Shown here: in pieces, positions 4,887 through 11,778 of the stretch
Position numbering within the stretch: the stretch's first letter is position 1
Layout: each line of letters starts with the position of its first letter
Source of the DNA: a virus
IMG/VR virus record: IMGVR_UViG_3300038701_001196
Coordinates: 1 to 38,477 of that record
DNA length: 38,477 bases
Reading direction: 5' to 3' (one strand)
Notes under the pieces: generated by a model
Databases searched by the model: none
What the model was told of the DNA's origin: nothing
The model's input: only the letters and a program-made list of their open reading frames with translations
Position numbers and translations under genes: made by a program

Positions 4887-5019
4887 GCGCAACGATGGCG
4901 CATAGTGTCACTACTGCGCCGGCAATGTGCAGCCGGTCCAGCCGTTGCTGTTCGCGCTCAATGATCTTATCCAGTTCAGCAATGCGCCGCTGTCTATCTG
5001 GATTAGTTAAAAATTCCAC
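4867..5019 (-). CDS. Small C-tail-anchored membrane protein, 50 aa
   Basis: Reads from a GTG start: MEFLTNPDRQRRIAELDKII, then a charged helix to about residue 30, then a single hydrophobic segment at about 32-50 (HIAGAVVTLCAIVALIIFIV) that ends at the stop codon. This gives a cytoplasmic amphipathic helix with a C-terminal membrane anchor. It overlaps the 60-residue gene upstream by 13 bases and fills an otherwise empty 130-base gap. The start is the least certain part, with only a weak GGGGG ribosome-binding site. An envelope-associated function such as superinfection control fits the topology but is not shown. Confidence 0.6.
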   Translation of the reverse strand: MEFLTNPDRQRRIAELDKIIEREQQRLDRLHIAGAVVTLCAIVALIIFIV

Positions 5020-5189
5020 GGTTTCGCCCCCAGGTCCCGGGCCAGCTGTCGGGCGGATCGCTCATTGTCGACAGTGTGCTTCTCTATCATGTCTCGCGGA
5101 CTGAATGATTTACTGATGATCAGTTCGCGGGTCACCTGATTGTTCTGCCGATATTCGAAATAATGTGCTGTTCTTGGTTTGTCTGCCAT
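5007..5189 (-). CDS. Hypothetical basic protein, 60 aa
   Basis: MADKPRTAHYFEYRQNNQVTRELIISKSFSPRDMIEKHTVDNERSARQLARDLGAKPWNF is basic, with a beta strand followed by two helices, and no recognised domain. GAGGG lies 7 bases before the ATG. A very stable hairpin (5216-5231) precedes it within the operon. Confidence 0.62.
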   Translation of the reverse strand: MADKPRTAHYFEYRQNNQVTRELIISKSFSPRDMIEKHTVDNERSARQLARDLGAKPWNF

Positions 5190-5215
5190 TGTCTTGCCCT
5201 CGTTGTGTGTGTGAT

Positions 5216-5231
5216 CCGCCCCGTAGGGCGG
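5216..5231 (-). other. Stable CCGCCC-TACG-GGGCGG hairpin between operon genes
   Basis: On the minus-strand RNA this forms a 6-bp GC-only stem closed by a C(UACG)G loop, an unusually stable tetraloop class. There is no U-tract, so it is not an ordinary terminator. It could protect mRNA ends, direct processing or attenuate the downstream genes. Confidence 0.55.
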
Positions 5232-5239
5232 CGGGTTGG

Positions 5240-5509
5240 TTATGCTGTCAGCGCCGCGTGCATTTCTTCGACGATACCTTGCAGATCATCATTGGTGATG
5301 GATAGCTCAGCGGCTATGTGTCCCAGCAGCTCGCCATCCTCCAGCGCGTCGGCGATTCCAGTGGTCGCGATACTGGCAACACAGCCAAGGATCATAGAGT
5401 CTACGAAGTCCGCCACGTCTGAGCTAACACCATAAGCCGCACTATCATCTATCCAGATGGAGCGTCCGTTCTGCATCTCGCCGGGGTGAAAATTAAGGTA
5501 GTTAGTCAT
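5240..5509 (-). CDS. Hypothetical protein, 89 aa
   Basis: MTNYLNFHPGEMQNGRSIWIDDSAAYGVSSDVADFVDSMILGCVASIATTGIADALEDGELLGHIAAELSITNDDLQGIVEEMHAALTA. The middle (about 38-52) is moderately hydrophobic but broken by charged neighbours, so it is probably a buried helix rather than a membrane span. Acidic overall, mainly helical, with no known family. GAGGA lies 7 bases before the ATG. Second gene of the minus-strand block. Confidence 0.68.
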   Translation of the reverse strand: MTNYLNFHPGEMQNGRSIWIDDSAAYGVSSDVADFVDSMILGCVASIATTGIADALEDGELLGHIAAELSITNDDLQGIVEEMHAALTA

Positions 5510-5546
5510 GATATGGTCCTCATTCGTGTTTGTTGTGTAGTGGTGC

Positions 5547-5690
5547 TCAGGCGCTCTGTGCTGCCGTCTGAGGGCTTGTTTGTTTACCCGCTACCTTGGC
5601 ACTGGGCCAGTGTTTAGCGGGGCGCTGGCGCTGTTTCTGGCCCAGTATGAGCGATAAGTACTGGCGATAAGTGATTTTGCGAGTTTTCAT
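5547..5690 (-). CDS. Very small basic protein, 47 aa, first gene of the minus-strand block
   Basis: Reads MKTRKITYRQYLSLILGQKQ followed by a basic, low-complexity tail (RQRPAKHWPSAKVAGKQTSP...). AGGT lies 9 bases upstream. It is the first frame after the control region, close to candidate leftward promoters, and is similar in size and composition to the other mini-proteins. The N-terminal part could form one helix; the rest looks disordered. A nucleic-acid or acidic-protein target is plausible, but no family is recognised. Confidence 0.55.
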   Translation of the reverse strand: MKTRKITYRQYLSLILGQKQRQRPAKHWPSAKVAGKQTSPQTAAQSA

Positions 5691-5731
5691 AGTGTGATTA
5701 CCTGTTTTAGTGGGTTACTGTTACAGTTGTC

Positions 5732-5760
5732 ACATTAGTTGTGTTCTGGGATGGTGTCAA
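5732..5760 (-). promoter_or_regulatory. Candidate leftward promoter, proximal
   Basis: On the minus strand, TTGACA (5760-5755) is followed after 17 bases by TAATGT (5737-5732). The -35 is perfect and the -10 weak. It would start transcription about 35 bases before the 47-residue gene. Confidence 0.42.
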
Positions 5761-5788
5761 GTGTTTTTATATGTCATGGGATTAAATG

Positions 5789-5813
5789 GTTATGGGATGG
5801 CGATAGTGTACCA
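5789..5813 (-). repeat. Left arm of perfect 25-bp inverted repeat
   Basis: Perfectly complementary in reverse to 5937-5961, 123 bases apart. Read outward, each arm begins TGGTACACTATCGCCATCCC. The arms point away from each other, toward the minus-strand block and the late block respectively. Confidence 0.92.
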
Positions 5814-5832
5814 ATGTGGTACAGTGCGACAA
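5805..5832 (-). promoter_or_regulatory. Candidate leftward promoter/operator, distal
   Basis: On the minus strand TTGTCG (5832-5827), 16 bases, then TACACT (5810-5805). The -10 lies inside the inverted-repeat arm. A palindrome AGTGTACCA-ATG-TGGTACAGT (5805-5825, one mismatch) covers the core promoter, an operator-like arrangement. Confidence 0.45.
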
Positions 5833-5917
5833 GATTGACTGAAACAGGGATTTTGAGGGTAAAAATCAGCGTTTTTAGAAAATCGTAAATTCTAGGGGGT
5901 CGCCGGCGAAGGGGAAA

Positions 5918-5945
5918 TTGTGACACCGTGCAACACTGGTACACT
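5918..5945 (+). promoter_or_regulatory. Candidate rightward promoter, mirror of the distal leftward one
   Basis: TTGTGA (5918-5923), 16 bases, then TACACT (5940-5945), with the -10 at the same place in the right inverted-repeat arm as its counterpart in the left arm. It would give a leader of more than 550 bases before the terminase gene. Confidence 0.42.
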
Positions 5946-5975
5946 ATCGCCATCCCATAACATAGTAATGCATTG
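5937..5975 (+). repeat. Right arm of the 25-bp inverted repeat and first copy of a 39-bp direct repeat
   Basis: Bases 5937-5961 form the right arm. Extended to 5975, the sequence also matches 6065-6103 at 32 of 39 positions (TGGTACACT..CGCCATCCCAT.AC..AGTAAT.CA.TG), spaced 128 bases apart. Confidence 0.85.
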
Positions 5976-6022
5976 TGTCTATATTGCATCACGTCCCAGA
6001 TCATCACTGCCTTGTAATACAT

Positions 6023-6037
6023 TGGTACACTTGCGAC
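6023..6037 (+). repeat. Short copy of the TGGTACACT motif
   Basis: TGGTACACTTGCGAC shares the first nine bases with the inverted-repeat arms and twelve with the copy at 6065. A related sequence (TTACACTTGCGC) occurs at the lysis promoter near 25837. Confidence 0.7.
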
Positions 6038-6064
6038 AAACGGCACAATTTGACATTTATCAAG

Positions 6065-6118
6065 TGGTACACTTGCGCCATCCCATGACGCAGTAATTCA
6101 CTGCATCCCAGATCATCA
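6065..6118 (+). repeat. Second copy of the 39-bp direct repeat plus TCCCAGATCATCA repeat
   Basis: TGGTACACTTGCGCCATCCC begins the copy. It runs into TCCCAGATCATCA (6106-6118), which is also present exactly at 5994-6006. The bases CATCCCAGATCA (6105-6116) are inverted at 6145-6156, giving a further 12-bp inverted repeat. Confidence 0.8.
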
Positions 6119-6163
6119 TTTACTGTTATGGGATCATTAATCATTGATCTGGGATGTGGTGGG

Positions 6164-6219
6164 CCTGGTGGCCTGGTGACCCGCTGACCTGGTGGCCTGG
6201 TGGCACGGTGACCCGGCGC
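6164..6219 (+). repeat. Tandem octamer array (CCTGGTGG-type), seven units
   Basis: Seven consecutive 8-base units: CCTGGTGG, CCTGGTGA, CCCGCTGA, CCTGGTGG, CCTGGTGG, CACGGTGA, CCCGGCGC. The 8-base period is exact and the last units degenerate. No other array of this kind was seen. Its place between the iteron-like repeats and the terminase gene suggests a protein-binding array. Confidence 0.8.
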
Positions 6220-6337
6220 CGCCGTGATTCCTGCAGGGCTGACCGAGGCCGGGCGGCCTTGACCCGCTGAATTTGCGCGGCAGGGGGGCGGGGCCCCAAG
6301 GCGGCTGCGGTGCGCTGTACAGGGTGGTCACCCCCGC

Positions 6338-6420
6338 ACCCCTGAAAAATTTTATAAATAAAAATCCCAAAAGCGACCCCGTGACCCAGTAACCCCTTGA
6401 AAAATATAAAAATTAAAATT
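6338..6420. repeat. Two related AT-rich tracts after ACCCC(T)TGAAAAAT
   Basis: ACCCCTGAAAAATTTTATAA (from 6338) and ACCCCTTGAAAAATATAAAA (from 6391) begin two similar tracts, each about 25-30 bases and nearly free of G/C after the first bases, 54 bases apart. They could be DNA-unwinding elements or promoter UP-like sequences. Confidence 0.6.
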
Positions 6421-6514
6421 TCACCCAACGACCACCCCTGCACCACTTACTCCAATGCACCCCTGTCATCCCTGAACCCTTGACAGCACCCCCTCACTAA
6501 TCCAAAATCGTACA
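6421..6514 (+). promoter_or_regulatory. C-rich, G-poor leader before the terminase gene (possible Rho-loading site)
   Basis: In 6421-6510 there are 42 C and only 8 G. A long C-over-G stretch of little secondary structure is the usual composition of Rho utilisation sites. It would attenuate transcription arriving from the upstream rightward promoter. Confidence 0.4.
6480..6508 (+). promoter_or_regulatory. Promoter-like sequence immediately before terS; predicts leaderless mRNA
   Basis: TTGACA (6480-6485), a 17-base spacer, CAAAAT (6503-6508). The expected transcription start falls at about 6515, the A of the terS ATG, and no ribosome-binding site precedes that ATG. Confidence 0.45.
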
Positions 6515-7060
6515 ATGAGCGCAACATCGAGCATCCCTGACTGGTTGGTGCCTGTCCCTGCAGGCCACCCCCCGGCACCACAATCCCCGCCTGTCCCGGC
6601 ACCGTCAGCCCCTGCACCATCGGGCAGCGATGTCAGGGCGCTGCTCTATTTGACCTATGAGTACAAATTCGAAGATATCCTCGAGGAACTGGCCAATGGT
6701 CGACCGCTGAAGCAGATTCTCGACGATGACGTTCGTCCGATTGACTACCAGCACCTGCTTCGGTGGATACACGCCGACACAGACCGGGAGAGCCGGTACC
6801 AGGAAGCCCAGCGTATCGGCACTGAGATGCTGGCAGCGGAGTGTATTGAAATCGCTGACGCCGAGGACTCATTGGAGGACGTGCAGCGCTCCAAGCTGCG
6901 GATAGAAACCCGTCAATTCGTTATGGGTGCGTGGAACAGGAAGCGCTACGGGAAAGTCAACCAGATCGAAAATAACTTGAATATCAATATCATCGAGGCG
7001 ATGGAGGCGGCGGAGAATCGACTAAATGCCCGCACCATCGAGGGCGAAGTCGTTGAGTAA
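6515..7060 (+). CDS. Terminase small subunit, 181 aa
   Basis: This is the DNA-recognition subunit of the packaging motor, which binds the pac/cos site and hands DNA to the large subunit. After a Pro/Ala-rich N-terminal stretch (about 8-37) comes the typical phage small-terminase pattern: helical DNA-binding region with RPIDYQHLLRWIHADTDRESRYQEAQRIGTEMLAAECIEIAD (about 72-113) and then KLRIETRQFVMGAWNRKRYG, the conserved R-IETR...KYG segment of the oligomerisation region. It is directly followed, with a 35-base overlap, by the large subunit. No Shine-Dalgarno is visible before the ATG; see the promoter at 6480. A start slightly downstream cannot be ruled out. Confidence 0.87.
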   Translation: MSATSSIPDWLVPVPAGHPPAPQSPPVPAPSAPAPSGSDVRALLYLTYEYKFEDILEELANGRPLKQILDDDVRPIDYQHLLRWIHADTDRESRYQEAQRIGTEMLAAECIEIADAEDSLEDVQRSKLRIETRQFVMGAWNRKRYGKVNQIENNLNINIIEAMEAAENRLNARTIEGEVVE

Positions 7061-8588
7061 GTCTGAGCCAACGCCCAAAGAACAGGAACTGATTGCCAGG
7101 GTGTTCTCGTTCAAGTACGACCCCGAGGGGTATGTGCGATATGCGTTCCCGTGGGGCGTGAAGGGAACACCTCTGGAGAAGTTCAACGGGCCACGGCAGT
7201 GGCAGGTCGATGAGTTCCGGCGGATACGGGACAAGCTCTTGGTGAACAAGCAGAAACTGTCGATCGGGCTGCCATGTGAGGTTATCTATCTGGCGATCAG
7301 TAGCGGCCGGGGGCCGGGGAAATCGGCATTCCTGTCCATGCTGGATATGTGGTTCATGTCGTGCTGGCCGGGCGGTACGGGGATCGTGACAGCGAATACC
7401 GAACCCCAGTTGCGTTCACGGACCATGGCCGAGCTGGGTAAGTGGAAAACGATGGCGATCAATGCCCACTGGTTCGACAAGTCCGGTATGTCCATGCGCC
7501 CGACCGACTGGTTCAGCCGGCTGCTGAAAGAGCAGCTGAAAATGGACACCCAGTATTTCTATATCGAAGGGCAGTCATGGTCTGAGGAGAACCCGGACGC
7601 CTTCGCCGGCGCCCACAGTCAAGTGGCCATGATGGTCCAATTCGACGAGGCGTCGGGTATCGCGGACCCGATATGGCAGGTAACGGAGGGGTTCTTCACC
7701 GACCAGGCTGAACTACGACTATGGGTCGTCATATCGAACCCGCGACGGAACACGGGGAAATTTTTTGATTGTTTTCATAAAGATATGGGTTTTTGGGAAA
7801 CCCGGTACATTGACAGCCGAACCGTAGAGGGGGTGGACAAGGCCGTCTACCAGCGGATCGCGGACAAGTACGGCGAAGACCACGATGTCACCCGCATCGA
7901 GGTCAAGGGGGAGTTCCCCCGCACCGGGTCAAACCAGTTCATCAGTCGTGAAGTTATTCAGGACGCCGCGCTTCGGGAGCTGACCGAGGACAGCGGTGCC
8001 CCACTGATCATGGCGATCGACGTAGCACGGTTCGGGGACGACAAGAGCGTGTTCCGGTTCCGGCGAGGCCGGGACGCACGGTCAATGCCGAAGAAGACCT
8101 TTCGCAAGCTGAGCACAATGGCGCTGGCCACCGAGGCTGCCCTGGTGATCGACCAGTATAACCCCGATGCTGTTTTCATAGATGGTGGGGGTGTCGGTGG
8201 CGGTGTAGTGGACCGATTGAAGCAGTTGGGCTATCGTGTAACAGAGATTCAAAGTGGTGAGCGAGCCACAGACCGGGAGAAATACCTGAACCGGCGGGCT
8301 GAGATGTGGGGGGAGATGCGGGACTGGTTGCCCTATGGGTGCATTGACAACGACGATGAACTTATTGATGATTTGGCTGGACCCGAGTATGCTATCCACG
8401 GTGGAGGGCAATTGAAGCTCGAATCGAAGGACCAAATGAAGAAGCGCGGGCTGATGTCTCCTGATGACGGAGATGCTCTGGCGCTGACCTTCGCCGAACC
8501 TGTAGCACGGGTTGACGCCAACCTGATGCGCCGGCGCAATGCGTTCATGAATCGCGTTGCTGATTCAGAATACGATGTATTTGCATGA
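7026..8588 (+). CDS. Terminase large subunit, 520 aa
   Basis: This ATPase-nuclease drives DNA into the prohead at the portal vertex. Visible motifs: Walker A SGRGPGKS at 93-100, Walker B MMVQFDE at 202-208, and an RNase H-type nuclease domain with Asp332 in AIDVARFGDD, Asp386 in FIDGGGVGGG, and PDDGDALAL near 480. Length is normal for the family. Start ATG at 7026 has GGAG about 10 bases upstream, inside the 3' end of the small subunit gene. The 90-residue head gene and portal follow, the usual packaging-to-portal order. The nuclease motifs are intact, so the protein should both cut and package DNA. Confidence 0.96.
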   Translation: MPAPSRAKSLSKSEPTPKEQELIARVFSFKYDPEGYVRYAFPWGVKGTPLEKFNGPRQWQVDEFRRIRDKLLVNKQKLSIGLPCEVIYLAISSGRGPGKSAFLSMLDMWFMSCWPGGTGIVTANTEPQLRSRTMAELGKWKTMAINAHWFDKSGMSMRPTDWFSRLLKEQLKMDTQYFYIEGQSWSEENPDAFAGAHSQVAMMVQFDEASGIADPIWQVTEGFFTDQAELRLWVVISNPRRNTGKFFDCFHKDMGFWETRYIDSRTVEGVDKAVYQRIADKYGEDHDVTRIEVKGEFPRTGSNQFISREVIQDAALRELTEDSGAPLIMAIDVARFGDDKSVFRFRRGRDARSMPKKTFRKLSTMALATEAALVIDQYNPDAVFIDGGGVGGGVVDRLKQLGYRVTEIQSGERATDREKYLNRRAEMWGEMRDWLPYGCIDNDDELIDDLAGPEYAIHGGGQLKLESKDQMKKRGLMSPDDGDALALTFAEPVARVDANLMRRRNAFMNRVADSEYDVFA

Positions 8589-8598
8589 GGGTGTGATA

Positions 8599-8871
8599 AT
8601 GGGATCAACGGTAAAGAAAGTGGCACGCAAGACGCTGAAATCAACGTTTTTTGGTCTCGATAAAGTCAAGGGCGCTATCTCGCCGGAACTTCCTGATATA
8701 AAAATGCCCGAGCAAGTAACTGCAGATGCCGCCAAGGTGGTTGATGACTCAGCTGCTGCCGCTGTCGACCGTGAGCGACGTAAACGAGGAAGGGCGTCCA
8801 CGGTATTAACCGCATTCGGATCAGCATCGATGCCGAGAACCGCCACGAATGTATTACTGGGCGGCGGTTAA
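8599..8871 (+). CDS. Small conserved head-region protein between terminase and portal, 90 aa
   Basis: The ATG at 8599 is preferred (GAGG 9 bases upstream) to the longer frame opening at 8557, which overlaps the terminase. MGSTVKKVARKTLKSTFFGLDKVKGA... is basic at the N-terminus with an Ala-rich middle, and ends RKRGRASTVLTAFGSASMPRTATNVLLGGG. A C-terminal KGR-STILT...LLG pattern is common in small proteins found between terminase and portal in podoviruses; their role is unknown. It overlaps the portal start as TAATG, indicating coupling. Confidence 0.75.
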   Translation: MGSTVKKVARKTLKSTFFGLDKVKGAISPELPDIKMPEQVTADAAKVVDDSAAAAVDRERRKRGRASTVLTAFGSASMPRTATNVLLGGG

Positions 8872-10508
8872 TGAAGGACGCCGCTGATGAAGTAAGGCAC
8901 CTGGAGCAGCTGCGGTCCCGCCGCGGCGTATGGGAAAATCACTGGGAAGAAATTGCCGAACGGGTTCTCCCGCGCCACAGGGGTTTTGTAGGTGACCGCA
9001 CGGCAGGGGAGAAGCGCACCGAGAAGGTGTTTGACTCCAAACCGATGACGGCGCTTGACCGATTCGCGGCGGTGATGGACTCAACGCTCACCCCCATGCA
9101 GCAGAAATGGCACAACCTCAAAACGAACAATGAAGAACTGAATCGGGATTTCGAGGTTCAGGACTGGTTCTATCGCGTCAACAATATTCTCTACTCCGCT
9201 CGTTACGCACCGAAGGCGAACTTTTCCGGTCAGAACTATGAGCGCTGGGTGTCCGTGGGCGCTTTCGGTACCGGGGCGCTGTTCATCGATTACATGGCCG
9301 GTAGCGGGCTGCGGTATCGAACGATCAACCTGAAAAACTTGTATATTGAAACTAATCACCAGGGTGTCATTGATACCGTGTATCGGGTATTCAAATACAA
9401 TGCTCGTCAGGCCCAGCAGGCGTTCGGGAGCGATCTTCCTGAAAAAATATTGACCTGTCTGGAGAATCCGAACAAAGCGAATGAAGAATTCGAGTTTGTC
9501 CACTGTGTCCGTCCGAACAGTGACTACGATGAAGGGCGGGTCGATGCCCGGGGGAAACTATACTCATCGAAGTATGTCATGGTGTCTGAGAAGGTCCAAG
9601 TGGGCGAGGAAAGCGGGTACAACAGCTTCCCGTTCTCCATCAGTCGCTATGTGACAGCCCCCGACGAAGTGTACGGACGGTCACCCGCCATGTCGGTGCT
9701 ACCGGACATTAAAATGCTCAATGAAATGAGCAAGACTGACATTCGAGCAGCCCACAAGCTCATTGACCCCCCGATATTGCTACACGATGACGGGGTTCTG
9801 GGTGGGGGTGCTCGCAGCGTGAACATGCGCCCCGGGGGACTGAACGTCGGTGGTGTGGATCGTAATGGTAGAGCACTGATTCAGCCGTTCAACACCGGTG
9901 CCCGGGTCGATATCAATGAAGTCAAGATGGAACAGCGGCGAGCGGCCATCGACGATGCGTTTCTGACCACACTGTTTCAGATTCTGGTGGACACTCCACG
10001 CATGACGGCCACGGAGGCACTGATCCGTGCCCAGGAAAAGGGGATGTTATTGGCCCCCACTGTCGGTCGGCAGCAGTCCGAGTCACTGGGACCCCTGATT
10101 GAGCGGGAAATGGACCTGCTCATGTTCCACCGTGTCCTACCGCCAATGCCTGATGTACTTCGTGAGGCCGGTGGCGAATACGAGATCATCTATGATTCCC
10201 CGATGTCTCGTATGATGCGGGCTGAGGAACTGGTGGGCGTACAGCGGTCCATGGAACTATTGACACCATTCGCTCAGCTTGATTCGCGTATACTGGACAT
10301 TTTCAACAAGGAAGAATTGGCCAGGTTGACCACAGAGGTGTCTGGCGTACCGACCCGAGTGATCAATAGTCCTGATCAGATGCGCCAAATTCGCGAAGCA
10401 CAGCGTCAACAGGACGAGCAACAAGCCATGGTTGAGTCTGCCCAACCCATCGCGGGGGCCATGAAGGACGTGGCCCAGGCGAATCAGTTACTGACGGGTG
10501 TTGCGTGA
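8871..10508 (+). CDS. Portal protein (T7-type head-to-tail connector), 545 aa
   Basis: It forms the dodecameric ring through which DNA enters and leaves the head. The sequence matches the podovirus head-to-tail connector family (PF12236): N-terminal LRSRRGVWENHWEEIAERVLPR, then DSKPMTALDRFAAVMDSTLTP (about 46-68), NPP-type body with GRSPAMSVLPDIKMLNEM (about 269-286) and a helical C-terminal region ending in a Gln/Ala-rich tail. Length is typical. It overlaps the upstream gene (TAATG) and the next GTG start (10505). Confidence 0.95.
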   Translation: MKDAADEVRHLEQLRSRRGVWENHWEEIAERVLPRHRGFVGDRTAGEKRTEKVFDSKPMTALDRFAAVMDSTLTPMQQKWHNLKTNNEELNRDFEVQDWFYRVNNILYSARYAPKANFSGQNYERWVSVGAFGTGALFIDYMAGSGLRYRTINLKNLYIETNHQGVIDTVYRVFKYNARQAQQAFGSDLPEKILTCLENPNKANEEFEFVHCVRPNSDYDEGRVDARGKLYSSKYVMVSEKVQVGEESGYNSFPFSISRYVTAPDEVYGRSPAMSVLPDIKMLNEMSKTDIRAAHKLIDPPILLHDDGVLGGGARSVNMRPGGLNVGGVDRNGRALIQPFNTGARVDINEVKMEQRRAAIDDAFLTTLFQILVDTPRMTATEALIRAQEKGMLLAPTVGRQQSESLGPLIEREMDLLMFHRVLPPMPDVLREAGGEYEIIYDSPMSRMMRAEELVGVQRSMELLTPFAQLDSRILDIFNKEELARLTTEVSGVPTRVINSPDQMRQIREAQRQQDEQQAMVESAQPIAGAMKDVAQANQLLTGVA

Positions 10509-10753
10509 GGCTCCCCTTCATAAACAAGCGCCGTCGGGCATATCAGGACACATTTAATGGTCCCGCGGGCAAACAGGTGCTGGCTGACCTTCGTCGGTTC
10601 TGCCGGGCCACTTTGCCCACGGCCGACGTGGACAATGTAAATTCAACTTTTCTTCTGGAGGGTCGGCGCGAAGTATGGCTCAGAATCATGAGTCACCTGA
10701 ACCTGACCGATGAAGACGTACACCAACTGATCGAGGAATATGACAATGAGTGA
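10505..10753 (+). CDS. Bbp19-like head protein, 82 aa
   Basis: RRRAYQDTFNGPAGKQVLADLRRFCRAT, then EGRREVWLRIMSHLNLTDEDVHQLIEEYDNE, is the pattern of the small Bbp19 family, named for the Bordetella phage BPP-1 protein. It lies between portal and scaffold as in related phages. The function is not settled; its place suggests head assembly. GTG start overlapping the portal stop. The scaffold gene starts within its last codons. Confidence 0.85.
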   Translation: MRLPFINKRRRAYQDTFNGPAGKQVLADLRRFCRATLPTADVDNVNSTFLLEGRREVWLRIMSHLNLTDEDVHQLIEEYDNE

Positions 10754-11594
10754 AGCTGCTGCCGCCCTGACAGGCGATAACGGTGGCGCCGATGCGGGCG
10801 CTGCAGGACAATCAGGTAACGCTGGCACCGCGGTCCCTGCGAGCCAAGAGTCGTGGGTATCGGGTCTTGATGAAGATACTCAAGCGTTTGTGAAGAACAA
10901 GGGGTGGGATAGCCCCGCAAAAGTGGTGGAAAGCTATCACCAGCTGGAAAAGTTTGCCGGCGGTAGCCGGAACCTGCTGGAGATGCCTGGCGAAGATGCT
11001 GACGAAGAGGCGCTGGGTCAATTCTACAACAGGCTTGGTCGGCCAGAATCTCCAGATAATTATGAGCTGGATTTACCAGACGATGTTGACCAGGGTTTGA
11101 CCGATTGGTTCAAAGATGCCGCATTCCGTCACGGTCTGACCAACAATGCCGCGAAAAACCTGTACTCGGAATTCAATGAAAAAATGATCGCTGATGCGGA
11201 AGCGTATCAGGAAGAGATGAGTATGAATTCTGAGCATGAGATGGCGGAGCTCAAGAAAGAGTGGGGTCGTGCCTATGACGCCAATATTGACGCCGGCAAG
11301 CGTGCCGTGGCTGCCTTGGGGTATGACGCCGATAAACTCAGCGCACTTGAGGCCAAGCTAGGCACCGGTGAAATGATGACGTTGTTCGCGACCCTGGGTT
11401 CCAAGATGGGCGAGGCGTCCTTTGAGGGGGGTGAGCGGTCAGGATCATCTTCTTTCTCAATTACCCCAGGTGAAGCGAAGCAGCAAATCACTGACCTGAA
11501 AACCAACAAGGATTTCATGGATAAGTATTTGTCGGGTGACAAAGATGCCGTTGCAAAAATGGCACGTTTGAGTGAGGCAGCGTATGCCTCTTAA
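10746..11594 (+). CDS. Capsid scaffolding protein, 282 aa
   Basis: It guides assembly of the capsid and is removed from the mature head. The protein is acidic and helical with an Ala/Gly-rich N-terminal tail, a segment WVSGLDEDTQAFVKNKGWDSPAKVVESYHQLEKF common in podovirus scaffolds, a central PDNYELDLPD motif and a helical C-terminus (KTNKDFMDKYLSGDKDAVAKMARLSEAAY) that would contact the capsid protein. The ATG at 10746 is preferred over 10740 because GAGG lies 9 rather than 3 bases upstream. Position between portal and capsid supports the call. Confidence 0.88.
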   Translation: MSEAAAALTGDNGGADAGAAGQSGNAGTAVPASQESWVSGLDEDTQAFVKNKGWDSPAKVVESYHQLEKFAGGSRNLLEMPGEDADEEALGQFYNRLGRPESPDNYELDLPDDVDQGLTDWFKDAAFRHGLTNNAAKNLYSEFNEKMIADAEAYQEEMSMNSEHEMAELKKEWGRAYDANIDAGKRAVAALGYDADKLSALEAKLGTGEMMTLFATLGSKMGEASFEGGERSGSSSFSITPGEAKQQITDLKTNKDFMDKYLSGDKDAVAKMARLSEAAYAS

Positions 11595-11778
11595 CCCAGA
11601 TGAGATTCGGTTAGAGCTGGTGCGAGTAGTCGCACCGCTCGCAACCCGGGCAGGTTTGGAAAAACCTGATCAGATTGTGCAAATTTGTTCACTTCTCGAA
11701 GAATATGTGCTAGATTCTAAACAAAGTACGGGAGTATCACCGAAACCCCGTGAAACACTGAGTCGTAAAAAGTCCTGA
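11584..11778 (+). CDS. Small helical protein after scaffold, 64 aa
   Basis: MPLNPDEIRLELVRVVAPLATRAGLEKPDQIVQICSLLEEYVLDSKQ... has two predicted helices and a basic tail (KPRETLSRKKS). The ATG at 11584 has GAGG 6 bases upstream within the scaffold 3' end, and overlaps the scaffold stop by 11 bases. No family is recognised. The position between scaffold and capsid suggests a minor assembly factor. Confidence 0.6.
   Translation: MPLNPDEIRLELVRVVAPLATRAGLEKPDQIVQICSLLEEYVLDSKQSTGVSPKPRETLSRKKS

Larger units (their letters stand above)
5691..6514. other. 824-bp divergent control region; candidate origin, operator array or packaging recognition region
   Basis: No credible gene is present. The left part (5732-6156) holds divergent promoter-like sequences, a perfect 25-bp inverted repeat, further copies of the TGGTACACT motif and a TCCCAGATCATCA repeat. 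The middle (6164-6219) is a tandem octamer array. The right part (6338-6420) has two AT-rich tracts, then a C-rich, G-poor stretch leading to the terminase small subunit gene. Iteron-like repeats, an AT-rich unwinding element and divergent transcription suit a replication origin; the position just before terS also suits a pac or cos site. Confidence 0.55.

Noticed and set aside
6164-6219. CRISPR-like array
   Set aside because: Units are 8 bases with no spacers and no cas genes; it is a plain tandem repeat.
6137-6446. Two minus-strand open frames with repeated Gly-His-Gln residues
   Set aside because: They are translations of the octamer array and the C-rich leader, with no ribosome-binding sites.
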